DNA of 64,000 nucleotides from Janibacter indicus (GTDB lineage: Bacteria; Actinomycetota; Actinomycetes; Actinomycetales; Dermatophilaceae): NCBI RefSeq assembly GCF_900176385.1, contig NZ_FWXN01000008.1, forward strand, positions 62,001-126,000, written 5' to 3'. This document shows, one piece after another, positions 28,508-36,436 of the stretch (the stretch's first letter is position 1; the number at the start of each line of letters is the position of its first letter). The notes below the pieces were generated by a model. It saw only the letters and a program-made list of their open reading frames with translations. It was not told the origin of the DNA and ran no database searches. A program made the position numbers and the translations under genes.

Positions 28508-29627
28508 GCCGGCCGTCGCGGAAGTCGCGGAAGGCCCGGCGGGAGTCCTCGTCCAGACGCACGATCGACTGCCCGGACTGCATGCCCGTCGGGCCCTGGG
28601 CCACCGCCGTGCCGACCCGGGTGGGATCGACCCGGAAGAAGGCCGCGGAGACGAGGAGCATGTCCTGCGCCGACAGGTTGCTGCTCGCGTGCTCGTCGAT
28701 GACGGTGAGCGCCCCGGGGATCGAGCCCGGCCCGCGCAGCCGCGCCTGGATCGCCGCGGAGGCCAGGAGCAGGCCCTGGTTGCGGGAGCGGTCGAAGTCG
28801 CCGCCCGGCAGTGACTTGCGCTCACAGGACCAGGCGAGCGCCTCGCGGCCGTCGAGGTGGTTGTAGCCCTTCTTCACCTGGCCGCCGGACAGGTGCGAGT
28901 CCATCGCCCGGGGCGCGATGAAGTTCAGCCCACCGAGCTCGTCGACGATCGCCTCGAAGCCCTCGAAGCCGGTGACGACGTAGCCGTCGACGTCGATGCC
29001 GCTGATGCTGCTCACGGACTCGGTCTGCCCGCTCGGCCCGGCGAAGACCATCGAGGAGTTGAGCTTGCCCTGTCCGTGCCCGGGGATCGGGACCCACAGG
29101 TCGCGGGCGAAGCCCATGAGGCCCGCGCCGCCCGTGCCGTCGACCCCGAGGAGCTGGATCGCGTCGGCGCGTGAGCGCTCGACGTCCTGGCCGGGGCGCG
29201 CGTCGGAGCCGATGACCAGGACGTGCCTGGCCCCACCGAGGTCGGCCTTGCCGCGGGTCCCGCCGAGGCTCGGCCACCACCCGCCGACGACCTTCCAGCC
29301 CTGGCGGCCCCTGGGCTGGACGGCGAGAGTGACGTCGTCGCCGGCGGTGACGACGGCGACCTTCGAGCCGCGCCAAGTGCCGAGCGAGGCCTTGCCGCGC
29401 AGGGTCGCCGAGCCGTACTTCTTCGCCACGGCAGAGGTGAGCGCCGCGGGCGCGCCGGTGACCTCGGCCGCGGGTGCGGCTGCGCTGCTGGAGGTCGGGG
29501 TGGGGGTGGAGCTCGACGAGCTCGAAGGGTCCGACGACGGGGCCTGCGACTCCTCGGCGGAGCAGGCCGCGACCGCCAGCGCGAGGGCGGTGGCGGTCGC
29601 GGCGGTACGGGCGAAGGGAGGTCTCAC
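28500..29627 (-). CDS. LytR-CpsA-Psr (LCP) family lipoprotein
   Basis: A 375-residue exported protein. The signal peptide ends in lipobox VAAC (about residue 22) and a long Ser/Thr/Pro linker follows. The LCP domain includes HVLVIGSDARPG, RADAIQLLGVD, GFARDLWVPIPGHGQGKLNSS, GGLNF and RSRNQGLLLASA, which hold the Asp and Arg residues that bind the pyrophosphate of lipid-linked glycans. LCP proteins attach wall polymers to peptidoglycan. The lipobox is less usual than a membrane anchor. TACGGT lies 6 nt before GTG 29627. Confidence 0.88.
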   Translation of the reverse strand: MRPPFARTAATATALALAVAACSAEESQAPSSDPSSSSSSTPTPTSSSAAAPAAEVTGAPAALTSAVAKKYGSATLRGKASLGTWRGSKVAVVTAGDDVTLAVQPRGRQGWKVVGGWWPSLGGTRGKADLGGARHVLVIGSDARPGQDVERSRADAIQLLGVDGTGGAGLMGFARDLWVPIPGHGQGKLNSSMVFAGPSGQTESVSSISGIDVDGYVVTGFEGFEAIVDELGGLNFIAPRAMDSHLSGGQVKKGYNHLDGREALAWSCERKSLPGGDFDRSRNQGLLLASAAIQARLRGPGSIPGALTVIDEHASSNLSAQDMLLVSAAFFRVDPTRVGTAVAQGPTGMQSGQSIVRLDEDSRRAFRDFRDGRLS

Positions 29628-29633
29628 CCCTCC

Positions 29634-29639
29634 ACCGTA
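29634..29639 (-). promoter_or_regulatory. Candidate -10 box (leaderless) of the LCP gene
   Basis: TACGGT on the minus strand, 6 nt before GTG 29627; the GGAGGG in between is too close to the start to serve as a ribosome binding site. Confidence 0.4.
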
Positions 29640-29645
29640 GGCCGG

Positions 29646-29807
29646 TCAGTCGTCGTCGTTGTCGTCGCTGTCGCCGGTGTTGTCGTCGTCCTGCTCGAGG
29701 GTCGCCGTGCCCGAGGTGACGTCGACGCGGACCTCGACCTCGGTGCGGTCGGCGATGTCGACGGTGACCTGTCAGAAGTGCTTGCCGCACTCCACGCGGC
29801 TGACCAC
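29646..29807 (-). pseudogene. Remnant of a small secreted-protein gene with an in-frame stop
   Basis: One minus-strand frame reads VVSRVECGKHF, a TGA at 29774-29772, then QVTVDIADRTEVEVRVDVTS and an Asp-rich tail ending at a stop at 29648-29646. The 41-codon second part has strong coding character and ordinary codon use, but no start of its own. It looks like the 3' end of a gene for a small exported protein (a DUF4333-like beta domain is possible) whose 5' part is lost; the TGA further breaks it. The region lies between the LCP and acyl-CoA dehydrogenase genes. Confidence 0.5.
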
Positions 29808-29824
29808 CTCCTCGAGGCACCTCC

Positions 29825-29830
29825 TAGAGT
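29825..29830 (+). promoter_or_regulatory. Candidate -10 box (leaderless) of the acyl-CoA dehydrogenase gene
   Basis: TAGAGT, 7 nt before ATG 29838, with no Shine-Dalgarno. Confidence 0.45.
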
Positions 29831-29837
29831 GGCCCGC

Positions 29838-30998
29838 ATGGCAGCAACGAGGCTCATGCCCACGGACATCGGTGACGATCTCATCGAGCTCACCCGGGCG
29901 ATCTGCGACAAGACCCTGCGACCGCAGGTGGACGACGTCGAGGCGCGCGCGGCCACCGAGGAGGTCTTCCCGCGGGAGGTCTTCCGCACGCTCGGGCGGG
30001 CAGGTCTGCTGTCGCTGCCCTACCCCGAGGAGCTCGGCGGTGGCGGCCAGCCCTACGAGGTCTACCTGCAGGTCGTCGAGGAGATCGCCTCCGCCTGGGC
30101 GGCCGTCGCGGTCGGCGTCTCGGTGCACTCGCTGACCGCCTATGCCGTCCACACCTACGGGACCCCCGAGCAGCAGGCAGCGCTCCTGCCCGACATGCTC
30201 TCGGGCGAGACCCTCGGCGCCTACGCCCTCTCCGAGCCGCTCGCCGGCTCCGACATCGGCGCGATGACCACCCGGGCGACCCCGGACGGCGACGACTGGC
30301 GCATCCGGGGCCGCAAGGCCTGGATCTCGCACGCCGGTCACGCCGACTACTACACGACCTTTGCCCGCACGAGCGACGACGGGGGCCGCGGCGTCAGCTG
30401 CTTCGTCGTCCCGGCCGACGCCGAGGGCCTGTCCTTCGGCACCCCCGAGCGCAAGATGGGCCTGCACGGCGACACCGTGCGCGAGGTGATCTTCGAGGAC
30501 GTGCCGGTGGCCGGCGACCGGCAGGTCGGCGACCTCGGGCGCGGGGTGCCCATGGCGCTCGCCGGGCTCGACGCCGGCCGTCTGGGCATCGCCGCCGTGG
30601 CGACCGGCCTGGGCCAGGCAGCCCTCGACGTCGCGGCCCGCTACGCGAGCGAGCGCGAGCAGTTCGGCCGGACGATCGCGAGCAACCAGGGCCTGGCCTT
30701 CCTCCTCGCCGACATGGAGGCCGCGGTGACCAGTGCGCGCGCGACCTACCTGCACGCGGCCCGGCTGCGCGACGCGGGGCGGGCCTTCGGCAAGGAGGCT
30801 GCGGTGGCCAAGCTCGTCGCGACCGACGCGGCGATGCGGGTGACCACCGAGGCGATCCAGGTGCTCGGTGGCGCCGGCTTCACCCAGGACTTCCCCGTGG
30901 AGCGCTACTTCCGCGAGGCCAAGGTGACCCAGATCTTCGAGGGGACCAACCAGATCCAGCGGCTGGTCATCTCGCGCCAGCTCCTCGCCGGGCTCTGA
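29838..30998 (+). CDS. Acyl-CoA dehydrogenase
   Basis: A 386-residue flavoenzyme oxidising acyl-CoA to 2-enoyl-CoA and passing electrons to ETF. Family landmarks are YALSEPLAGSDIGAMTT (FAD/substrate), RKAWISHAGHADYY, EREQFGRTIASNQG, GGAGFTQDFPVERYFREAKV and IFEGTNQIQRLVIS with the catalytic Glu. It is closest in appearance to short-chain (butyryl-type) dehydrogenases, though specificity is not certain. The gene is monocistronic; the open frame before ATG 29838 is antisense to the LCP gene and not real. Confidence 0.95.
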   Translation: MAATRLMPTDIGDDLIELTRAICDKTLRPQVDDVEARAATEEVFPREVFRTLGRAGLLSLPYPEELGGGGQPYEVYLQVVEEIASAWAAVAVGVSVHSLTAYAVHTYGTPEQQAALLPDMLSGETLGAYALSEPLAGSDIGAMTTRATPDGDDWRIRGRKAWISHAGHADYYTTFARTSDDGGRGVSCFVVPADAEGLSFGTPERKMGLHGDTVREVIFEDVPVAGDRQVGDLGRGVPMALAGLDAGRLGIAAVATGLGQAALDVAARYASEREQFGRTIASNQGLAFLLADMEAAVTSARATYLHAARLRDAGRAFGKEAAVAKLVATDAAMRVTTEAIQVLGGAGFTQDFPVERYFREAKVTQIFEGTNQIQRLVISRQLLAGL

Positions 30999-31011
30999 CC
31001 CCCTTCGCCCG

Positions 31012-32352
31012 TCAGGCCTCGTGGTCCCGGGAGATCCCGGGCAGGAGCGCCTCGCCGCGGCGCAACGCGTCCATGGCGCCGGGGCTCTGCGCGACCCGCT
31101 CGAGGCTGCGCCGGCGGTAGCGCCAGATCATCCAGGCGCCGAAGCCCCACAGGAGGAACTGGACGCTCATCGCGATGCGGAAGTCGTCGAGGGTGTAGGT
31201 CGACGGGCCGCCGGGGGCCAGCCGGTCGAGGACGAGGCCGATGAGGGCCATCGTCACGAGCGAGGCGACGAAGCCGCCCATGTTGACCACGCCCGAGGCC
31301 CGGCCGAGCCGGTCGCTGCGGTGGAAGGTGCGGGCCAGGTCGAAGGCGATCATCGACCCGGGGCCGCCCACCGCGGTGACGGCGACGAGGACGACGAGCA
31401 GCCACAGCGGAGCCCGGCCGGGCAGTGCGAGGACGACCGCCCACACCAGGGCGATCGCCCCGACGACGCCGAGCGCGACCACCGAGCGGTAGTAGGGGTT
31501 GCGGCCGGTCCAGCGCCCGATCGTCGGGCCGGCGACGAGCGCGACGAAGGTCATCAGGGTGAGCAGCGTCGATGCCGTGGTCGGCGACAGCCCCTGCCCC
31601 GAGACGAGGAAGGGGTAGCCCCACAGCAGCGCGAAGACCGTGGGCGCGAACTGCGAGGTGAAGTGCACCGAGAGCCCGAGCCTGGCGCCGGGGTCGCGCC
31701 AGACCTCGGTGAGGCTGTGTCGCAGGGCGCGCAGCTTGATCCGCTCGACCTCGCCGCGCTCGTAGGGCGAGTCCTTGATGACCGCGAAGGCACCGAGGAG
31801 CAGGATGACGCCGAGCGAGGCGGCCAGGGCGTAGGTGCGGGTCCAGCCCATGCCGTGCAGGGCGGCGCTCAGGGGGACGGCCGCGGCGACGGCGCCCATC
31901 TGGCCGATCATGCCGGTGACCTGGGTGATGACCGGCGCCTGCCGCACGAGGAACCACACGGCGACCAGCCGCAGGACCGCGGTGAAGACCATCGCGTCGC
32001 CGGCACCGACGAGGGCCCGGGCTCCCAGGCCCATGGCGAAGCTGTCGGCGACGGCGAACCACAGCTGCCCGACGGTCATGCAGACCAGGCCGCTGATGAT
32101 GAGGATGCGTGAGCCGAAGCGGTCGAGCGCCACCCCGACGGGCACCTGCATGCCGGCGTAGACGGCGAGCTGGAGGACGGTGAAGGTCGCCAGCTGGCTG
32201 GCGTTGACGTCGAAGCGGTCCGCCGCGAGCAGCCCCGCGACCCCGAGGGAGGTGCGGTGGAAGACGGCGAGGACGTAGACGGCGAGGCCGGCGCCCCAGA
32301 TGGCGTAGGCGCGACGCCGCCCGATGTCGTGCAGCTGTCGGGTCCCGGTCAC
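31012..32352 (-). CDS. MFS transporter
   Basis: A 446-residue membrane protein with 12 predicted helices in two halves, the first starting RRAYAIWGAGLAVYVLAVFHRTSLGVAG, and a cytoplasmic loop (KDSPYERGEVERIKLRALRH) between them. It belongs to the nitrate/nitrite or sugar-phosphate-like MFS groups; the substrate is unclear. GTG 32352 was chosen because TACCAT lies 7 nt upstream; an in-frame TTG at 32385 would add 11 residues but lies upstream of that box. It converges on the acyl-CoA dehydrogenase gene and diverges from the GNAT-GntR pair. Confidence 0.88.
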   Translation of the reverse strand: MTGTRQLHDIGRRRAYAIWGAGLAVYVLAVFHRTSLGVAGLLAADRFDVNASQLATFTVLQLAVYAGMQVPVGVALDRFGSRILIISGLVCMTVGQLWFAVADSFAMGLGARALVGAGDAMVFTAVLRLVAVWFLVRQAPVITQVTGMIGQMGAVAAAVPLSAALHGMGWTRTYALAASLGVILLLGAFAVIKDSPYERGEVERIKLRALRHSLTEVWRDPGARLGLSVHFTSQFAPTVFALLWGYPFLVSGQGLSPTTASTLLTLMTFVALVAGPTIGRWTGRNPYYRSVVALGVVGAIALVWAVVLALPGRAPLWLLVVLVAVTAVGGPGSMIAFDLARTFHRSDRLGRASGVVNMGGFVASLVTMALIGLVLDRLAPGGPSTYTLDDFRIAMSVQFLLWGFGAWMIWRYRRRSLERVAQSPGAMDALRRGEALLPGISRDHEA

Positions 32353-32377
32353 TGCATAGATGGTACGAATGTCTGCA
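32353..32377. promoter_or_regulatory. Promoter with dyad between MFS and GNAT-GntR genes
   Basis: The -10 box of the MFS gene (TACCAT, minus, 32360-32365) lies inside an imperfect dyad bounded by TGCA on both sides with 7 of 12 pairs matching. It is a possible operator for the GntR-type regulator encoded just downstream. Confidence 0.35.
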
Positions 32378-32420
32378 TCGTTCAACCAAGCTGCGTTCCA
32401 TGCAGCAGACCGGAGGCCAC

Positions 32421-32681
32421 GTGCACGAGCTCGCCACTGCCCACGGGAACTTCACGATCGCCCGAGCCACGCGCACCGACCCCGCGCCCTACGACGCGGC
32501 CTTCGACGCCGCCGTCGCCCACCCCCAGCAGCTGCTCGTCATCGTGCGTGACGGGGACGGCCGCCCCGCGGGCACCATGCAGCTGACGAGCGACAAGCGA
32601 CGGGGCGACGCGCACCGGTTCTACGAACGGCTCGGGTACGTCGCCTCCCCCGAGGGCTTCAAGCTCGAGCTGGGCGGGTGA
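32421..32681 (+). CDS. GNAT-family acetyltransferase with internal deletion
   Basis: An 86-residue product. The first half is a GNAT N-terminus (HPQQLLVIVRDGDGRPAGTMQLT) and the second is the family's C-terminus (QLTSDKRRGDAHRFYERLGY). In full-length relatives about 50 residues lie between two QLT motifs: the first ends beta-strand 4, the second starts the last strand. Here they are fused at one QLT, so the acetyl-CoA pyrophosphate loop (R/Q-x-x-G-x-G/A) is gone. The product is presumably inactive. GTG 32421 has GGAGG upstream; ATG 32400 is an alternative. It overlaps the GntR gene by 4 nt. Confidence 0.7.
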   Translation: MHELATAHGNFTIARATRTDPAPYDAAFDAAVAHPQQLLVIVRDGDGRPAGTMQLTSDKRRGDAHRFYERLGYVASPEGFKLELGG

Positions 32682-33055
32682 GCACCGTGCGCGAGCTGCT
32701 CAGCATCGACCCCGAGGGCGCGGACGCCCCCTTCGAGCAGGTGCGTCACCAGGTGGCGCTGCTCATCGAGAGTGGCCGCCTCGTCACCGGGGAGCGGCTG
32801 CCCTCCGTGCGCGGTCTCGCAAGCGACCTCGGGCTGGCGGCCGGCACGGTCGCCCGGGCCTACCGGGAGCTCGAGGCCGACGGTCTGGTGACGACGGCGC
32901 GCGGGGCAGGCACTCGGGTGGCCCCACGGGCAGAGGCTGACGGCGCACTCGTCGAGGCGGCCGCCCGCGAGTACCTCGCCCGGGTGCGGGCGTTGGGGGT
33001 CAGCGACGACCGCGCGATCCAGGTCGTGGAGATCGTGGCCCGCGGGGACGACTAG
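32678..33055 (+). CDS. GntR-family regulator, YtrA-like short form
   Basis: A 125-residue regulator with an N-terminal winged helix (PFEQVRHQVALLIESGRL, LPSVRGLASDLGLAAGTVARAY) and a short helical tail (about 45 residues), the layout of the YtrA subgroup, which usually controls nearby transporters. The divergent MFS gene and the dyad before it are possible targets. The GTG start overlaps the GNAT gene; its TAG is shared with the convergent gene (CTAG). Confidence 0.88.
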   Translation: MSTVRELLSIDPEGADAPFEQVRHQVALLIESGRLVTGERLPSVRGLASDLGLAAGTVARAYRELEADGLVTTARGAGTRVAPRAEADGALVEAAAREYLARVRALGVSDDRAIQVVEIVARGDD

Positions 33056-33714
33056 CCCCAGCGGGCAAGCAGGTACTGCACGCCGAAGGGAGACTCCTCG
33101 GCGACGAGCTCCCCCGCCAGACCGTCGGTCGCGGCGGCGAGGACCTGCAGGGCGGCCCGACCGCGCATCCACAGCCGGTCGCACGTCGCGGGGTCGAGGG
33201 CGGCCAGGGCAGTGGTGTCGGCAGCGGCGAGCGCGCACGCAAGACCCTCGGCGAAGGGAGCCGCGTCCGGTTGGAGGTGGCCCGGCGCCTTCTCGGTGAG
33301 CGTCGCCGGGCCGTCGGCGACGACGACCAGCAGCGTCGACGGGCCCGCGGCGAGGGTGGCGCCCAGGGCTGCGCACTCCTGCGGCGACGCGTCGGCGGCG
33401 ACCGAGTGCAGCAAGGTCTCGCCCCCTCCAGAGGGGACGAGCAGACGTCCGATCTCGAGGTCGGTCGGCAGCGCACCCTCGGGGACGCGGCCGGTCGTGA
33501 AGCGCGCAGCACCCGAAGGGGCGTCGCCGGGCCACACACGGGTGGTCGTACCCGAGCCGACGACGACGAGACGGTCGGCCCCCTTCGCCGTGGCGGTGTC
33601 GGCGACGAGGGCTGCTGCCCGCTCACGCAGGTCGGCGAGCGGGTCGGCGGTGCCGCCGATGCCGGGCAGCAGGGCCGGGGCGGCCGGGACGACGACTGCG
33701 GCGGTGAGGCTCAT
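33052..33714 (-). CDS. Class III extradiol dioxygenase-like protein
   Basis: A 220-residue protein beginning MSLTAAVVVPAAPALLPGIGG, resembling the actinobacterial proteins labelled class III extradiol ring-cleavage dioxygenase-like. The family's iron ligands are not obvious, so enzymatic activity is doubtful. The start overlaps the FolP2-like gene stop by 4 nt (ATGA), placing it third in the gpgS-folP2 operon. Its stop overlaps the convergent GntR gene's stop. Confidence 0.75.
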   Translation of the reverse strand: MSLTAAVVVPAAPALLPGIGGTADPLADLRERAAALVADTATAKGADRLVVVGSGTTTRVWPGDAPSGAARFTTGRVPEGALPTDLEIGRLLVPSGGGETLLHSVAADASPQECAALGATLAAGPSTLLVVVADGPATLTEKAPGHLQPDAAPFAEGLACALAAADTTALAALDPATCDRLWMRGRAALQVLAAATDGLAGELVAEESPFGVQYLLARWG

Positions 33715-34571
33715 GCCAGCCCCCGGATCGTGCGGGCCGGGGGACGTTCGCCGCGCAGGGTGGCGACCATGTCGAGCACCTGGCGGGTCTCGGCGACCTC
33801 GTGGACGCGGTAGATCCGCGCGCCGAGCCACGCGGAGACGGCGGTCGTCGCGAGCGTGCCGATCAGGCGCTCGTCGACGGGGCGGTCGAGGGTCTCCCCG
33901 ACGAAGTCCTTGTTGGACAGCGACACCAGCACGGGCCAGCCGGTCTCAACCATCTCGTCGAGGCGGCGGGTGACCTCGAGGGTGTGGTGGGTGTTCTTGC
34001 CGAAGTCGTGCGCCGGGTCGATGACGACCGACTCGCGGGCGACGCCGGCGGCCACGGCCCGCTCGGCGTAGCCGAGGACTCCCTCGATGACGTCGGCGAC
34101 GACGTCACCCTCGAAGCCGGTGCGGAAGGGGCGGGTGCGCGGCTCCACCCCGCCGGTGTGCGTGCAGATGATCGCGACGTCGTGCGCGGCCGCGATGTCG
34201 ACGAGACCGGGGTCGGCCCCGCCCCACGCGTCGTTGAGCACGTCCGCGCCTGCGGCGCAGACGGCTTCGCCGACCTCGGCCCGCCAGGTGTCGACCGAGA
34301 CGACCAGTTGCGGGTGGGCCTCGCGGACGCGGGCGACGAGTCCGGCGACCCGGTCGATCTCCTCGGCGACGTCGACGTCACCCCCGGGCGCGGCCTTGAC
34401 CCCGCCGATGTCGACGATGTCGGCACCCTGCTCGACGACGAGGCCGACGCGCTCCATCGCCTTGTCCTCGGCGAAGGTCGCGCCCTTGTCGTAGAAGGAG
34501 TCGGGCGTGCGGTTGACGATCGCCATGACGAGCATCGCGTCGTCGGCGAAGGAGTGGCGGCCGAGTCTCAT
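33711..34571 (-). CDS. FolP2-type dihydropteroate synthase-like protein
   Basis: A 286-residue TIM-barrel protein. It has MAIVNRTPDSFYDKGATF and DIGGVKAAPGGDVDV where true dihydropteroate synthases have TPDSFSDGG and GGESTRPG, and it ends RTIRGLA. These variants match mycobacterial FolP2 (Rv1207), which is reported to lack synthase activity. Position next to gpgS is conserved with Rv1208. A role near glucosylglycerate or methylglucose polysaccharide metabolism is possible but unproved. Start and stop both overlap neighbouring genes by 4 nt. Confidence 0.85.
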   Translation of the reverse strand: MRLGRHSFADDAMLVMAIVNRTPDSFYDKGATFAEDKAMERVGLVVEQGADIVDIGGVKAAPGGDVDVAEEIDRVAGLVARVREAHPQLVVSVDTWRAEVGEAVCAAGADVLNDAWGGADPGLVDIAAAHDVAIICTHTGGVEPRTRPFRTGFEGDVVADVIEGVLGYAERAVAAGVARESVVIDPAHDFGKNTHHTLEVTRRLDEMVETGWPVLVSLSNKDFVGETLDRPVDERLIGTLATTAVSAWLGARIYRVHEVAETRQVLDMVATLRGERPPARTIRGLA

Positions 34572-35524
34572 CGTGCTCCTGCGGGATAGCCGGGCTGGGT
34601 GGTCGCCGGTGGCCGCTGGCGAAGGGGGACGGGCCGGGTCCGCCAGCCGCCCTCGCGGGTGAACTGCTCGAGCGTCTCGCTCGCGACCGCGACGTCGACC
34701 GGCTCGCCGTGCCGGCGGGCGTGGACGACGGCGAGCAGCTCGGCGGCCATGACGGCGAGGTCGTGGTCGCGCTGGTGGCGGTGGGCGCGGGCCCCGAGGT
34801 CGACCTGGGCGATCGCGTCGAGACCGTGGCGGGTGTGGGTGTCGAGGAGCGAGGCGATCTCGATGCCGTAGCCGGTCGGCACGGTCAGCGACTCCATGAG
34901 CGAGCGGCGGGCGGCCCACTCCCCCGCCAGGGGCTGGACGACGCCGGCGAGCTCGGGCCACCACAGGTCGAGGACCGGGCGGGCGACGAGCTCGGTGACC
35001 CGGCCGCCCTCGGTGCTCGCGGCGCGGCCGGGCACGTCCATGACGCGGTCGTACCAGCCCTTGACGAGCAGGGTGCCCGGGTCGGCGGTCATGGCACCGA
35101 CGAGCCCGGTGACGAAGTGCGGTCCCCACTCGGTGAGGTCGGCATCGACGAAGACGAGCAGGTCGGCGGTGGTGACGAAGAGCGACTTCCACAACGCCTC
35201 GCCCTTGCCCGGGTGGGCGCCGAGGTGCGGCGCGATGTCGGCCGCGCGGTGCACGGTGGCCCCCGCGTCGGCCGCGACGCGCGCGGTGTCGTCGGTCGAG
35301 TCGGAGTCGATGACGACGAGCTCGTGGACGAGCGGCTGGGTCTCGACGAGCTCGCGGCGTAGGCCGGCCACCACATCGCCGACCGTAGCGGCCTCGTTGC
35401 GGGCCGGGACGACGACGGCGACGGACTCCCCCTTCGCCTCGAGGCGGGTGACGAGGTCGGCGGCGTCGAAGTCCGTGTGGACGTGGCTGCGCGCCGACAG
35501 CCACTCACGGGTCGACGGGCGCAT
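34568..35524 (-). CDS. gpgS: Glucosyl-3-phosphoglycerate synthase
   Basis: A 318-residue GT-A glycosyltransferase (GT81) transferring glucose from a nucleotide sugar to 3-phosphoglycerate. It shows VAVVVPARNEAATVGDVV, ELVVIDSDSTDDTA, GAHPGKGEALWKSL, the metal motif VFVDADLTEW and the acceptor site PLAGEWAARRSLME with PTGYGIEI. The product leads to glucosylglycerate and, in mycobacteria, methylglucose lipopolysaccharide. ATG 35524 was chosen over ATG 35533 because TACGAT (35537-35532) overlaps the latter and lies 7 nt before the former. Confidence 0.93.
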   Translation of the reverse strand: MRPSTREWLSARSHVHTDFDAADLVTRLEAKGESVAVVVPARNEAATVGDVVAGLRRELVETQPLVHELVVIDSDSTDDTARVAADAGATVHRAADIAPHLGAHPGKGEALWKSLFVTTADLLVFVDADLTEWGPHFVTGLVGAMTADPGTLLVKGWYDRVMDVPGRAASTEGGRVTELVARPVLDLWWPELAGVVQPLAGEWAARRSLMESLTVPTGYGIEIASLLDTHTRHGLDAIAQVDLGARAHRHQRDHDLAVMAAELLAVVHARRHGEPVDVAVASETLEQFTREGGWRTRPVPLRQRPPATTQPGYPAGAR

Positions 35525-35547
35525 GCGGCTCATCGTATGCAGGCATC

Positions 35548-35967
35548 ATGGAGCCCATGCGACGACTCCTGGCGATCCTGCTGCTGCCGCTGCTGCTGAC
35601 CGCCTGCTCCGACCCCGGGTCCGCTCTGTCCCGCGCCGAGAGCACCGGCGTGCTCAACGTCGGCGTCGTCGACAACCCCCCGCGCACCGTCCCGACCGAC
35701 GGCGGCGACGTCACCGGCCCGGCCGCCGACCTCATCGGCGACTACGCGGACTCCATCGGGGCGCACCCGAGCTGGCAGGTCGGCGAGCTCGAGGCGCTCG
35801 CTGCCGCCGTCGAGCGCGGCGAGGTCGACGTGATCATCGGTGCCGACGGCGAGGCGAAGGGAGTCACCCCCACCTCCTCGTCCGGAGACGCCGGCGCGGT
35901 CCTCGTGGGTGAGCAGGAGACCCCGCTCAAGGAGTCGATCGACGCCTGGCTGGCCCAGCGCGACTGA
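35548..35967 (+). CDS. Small lipoprotein, truncated solute-binding protein-like
   Basis: A 139-residue lipoprotein with signal MRRLLAILLLPLLLTAC (lipobox LTAC). The mature part starts like a family 3 solute-binding protein (STGVLNVGVVDNPPRTVP, VTGPAADLIGDYADSIG, AAAVERGEVDVIIG) but lacks the second lobe; after about 85 residues it runs into a short unrelated-looking tail. It may be a decayed binding protein or a small lipoprotein in its own right. No ABC genes adjoin it. ATG 35557 is an alternative start. It lies just outside the tRNA-Thr element. Confidence 0.75.
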   Translation: MEPMRRLLAILLLPLLLTACSDPGSALSRAESTGVLNVGVVDNPPRTVPTDGGDVTGPAADLIGDYADSIGAHPSWQVGELEALAAAVERGEVDVIIGADGEAKGVTPTSSSGDAGAVLVGEQETPLKESIDAWLAQRD

Positions 35968-36091
35968 CGCCTACGGCGCGTCACGCGGCAGTTCGCCCAG
36001 TCACGCCATCGGAACCGCCGAATTTCCGGGCCTTGTGCCCGAGTCACACCATGAACTGCCGCGCGACATGCCACCGCAGCTGGTGCACGTG

Positions 36092-36129
36092 GAGCTGGCG
36101 AAGGGACTCGAACCCTCAACCACCTGTTT
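36092..36129. repeat. Distal att site: copy of the tRNA-Thr 3' half
   Basis: The 38 bp starting GAGCTGGCGAAGGGACTCGA are identical to 39521-39558. On the minus strand they run from the anticodon-arm 3' side through the T arm and acceptor stem. No 5' half is present, so this is not a tRNA gene. Confidence 0.88.
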
Positions 36130-36240
36130 CCCTGCGGTGGTCCTCGGATGGGTTCTGCTGGGACTCGGATTCCCTGTGTTTCCAACGGTGTTCGCGTGCA
36201 TGCATGGAGCCGTCTCGGACTGGATCGGTCCTTCTCTGGA

Positions 36241-36264
36241 CCAAAGAGGAGGCGTAAGTGGAGG
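36241..36264 (+). repeat. Arm-type direct repeat, left copy
   Basis: These 24 bp match 39450-39473 at 22 positions, in the same orientation. Both contain AAGTGGAGG and lie inside the element near its two att ends, as expected of integrase arm-binding sites. Confidence 0.55.
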
Positions 36265-36436
36265 GCTGGCCGGATCTAGCCACGGACCCTGTAGCGGAGC
36301 AGAGGAGCCTGCCGGAGTGGCCGGGTCAAGGGTGGACGGAGTCCATCACGGAGTGACGCGGAGCGCCCTTGATGCGGTCCGGAGGTGGGCGGAGAGTGAA
36401 GCGGAGGGTCGGAGGCGTGAAGGTGACTTGGTCCCT

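Larger units (their letters stand above)
35968..36436. other. Intergenic region with inverted repeat, att site and arm-type repeat
   Basis: No gene is recognisable. GCGGCAGTTC (35985-35994) and GAACTGCCGC (36053-36062) are perfect inverted 10-mers 58 bp apart, possibly the terminator region of the lipoprotein gene or an element-end structure. The 38-bp att copy (36092-36129) and one arm-type repeat (36241-36264) follow. Confidence 0.6.

Noticed and set aside
29772-29774. Selenocysteine codon reading of the in-frame TGA
   Set aside because: No SECIS-like stem-loop follows, no selenoprotein family is suggested and the upstream half has no proper start.
36092-36129. A second tRNA-Thr gene
   Set aside because: Only the 3' half is present; no anticodon loop or 5' acceptor strand follows. 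It is an att duplicate.
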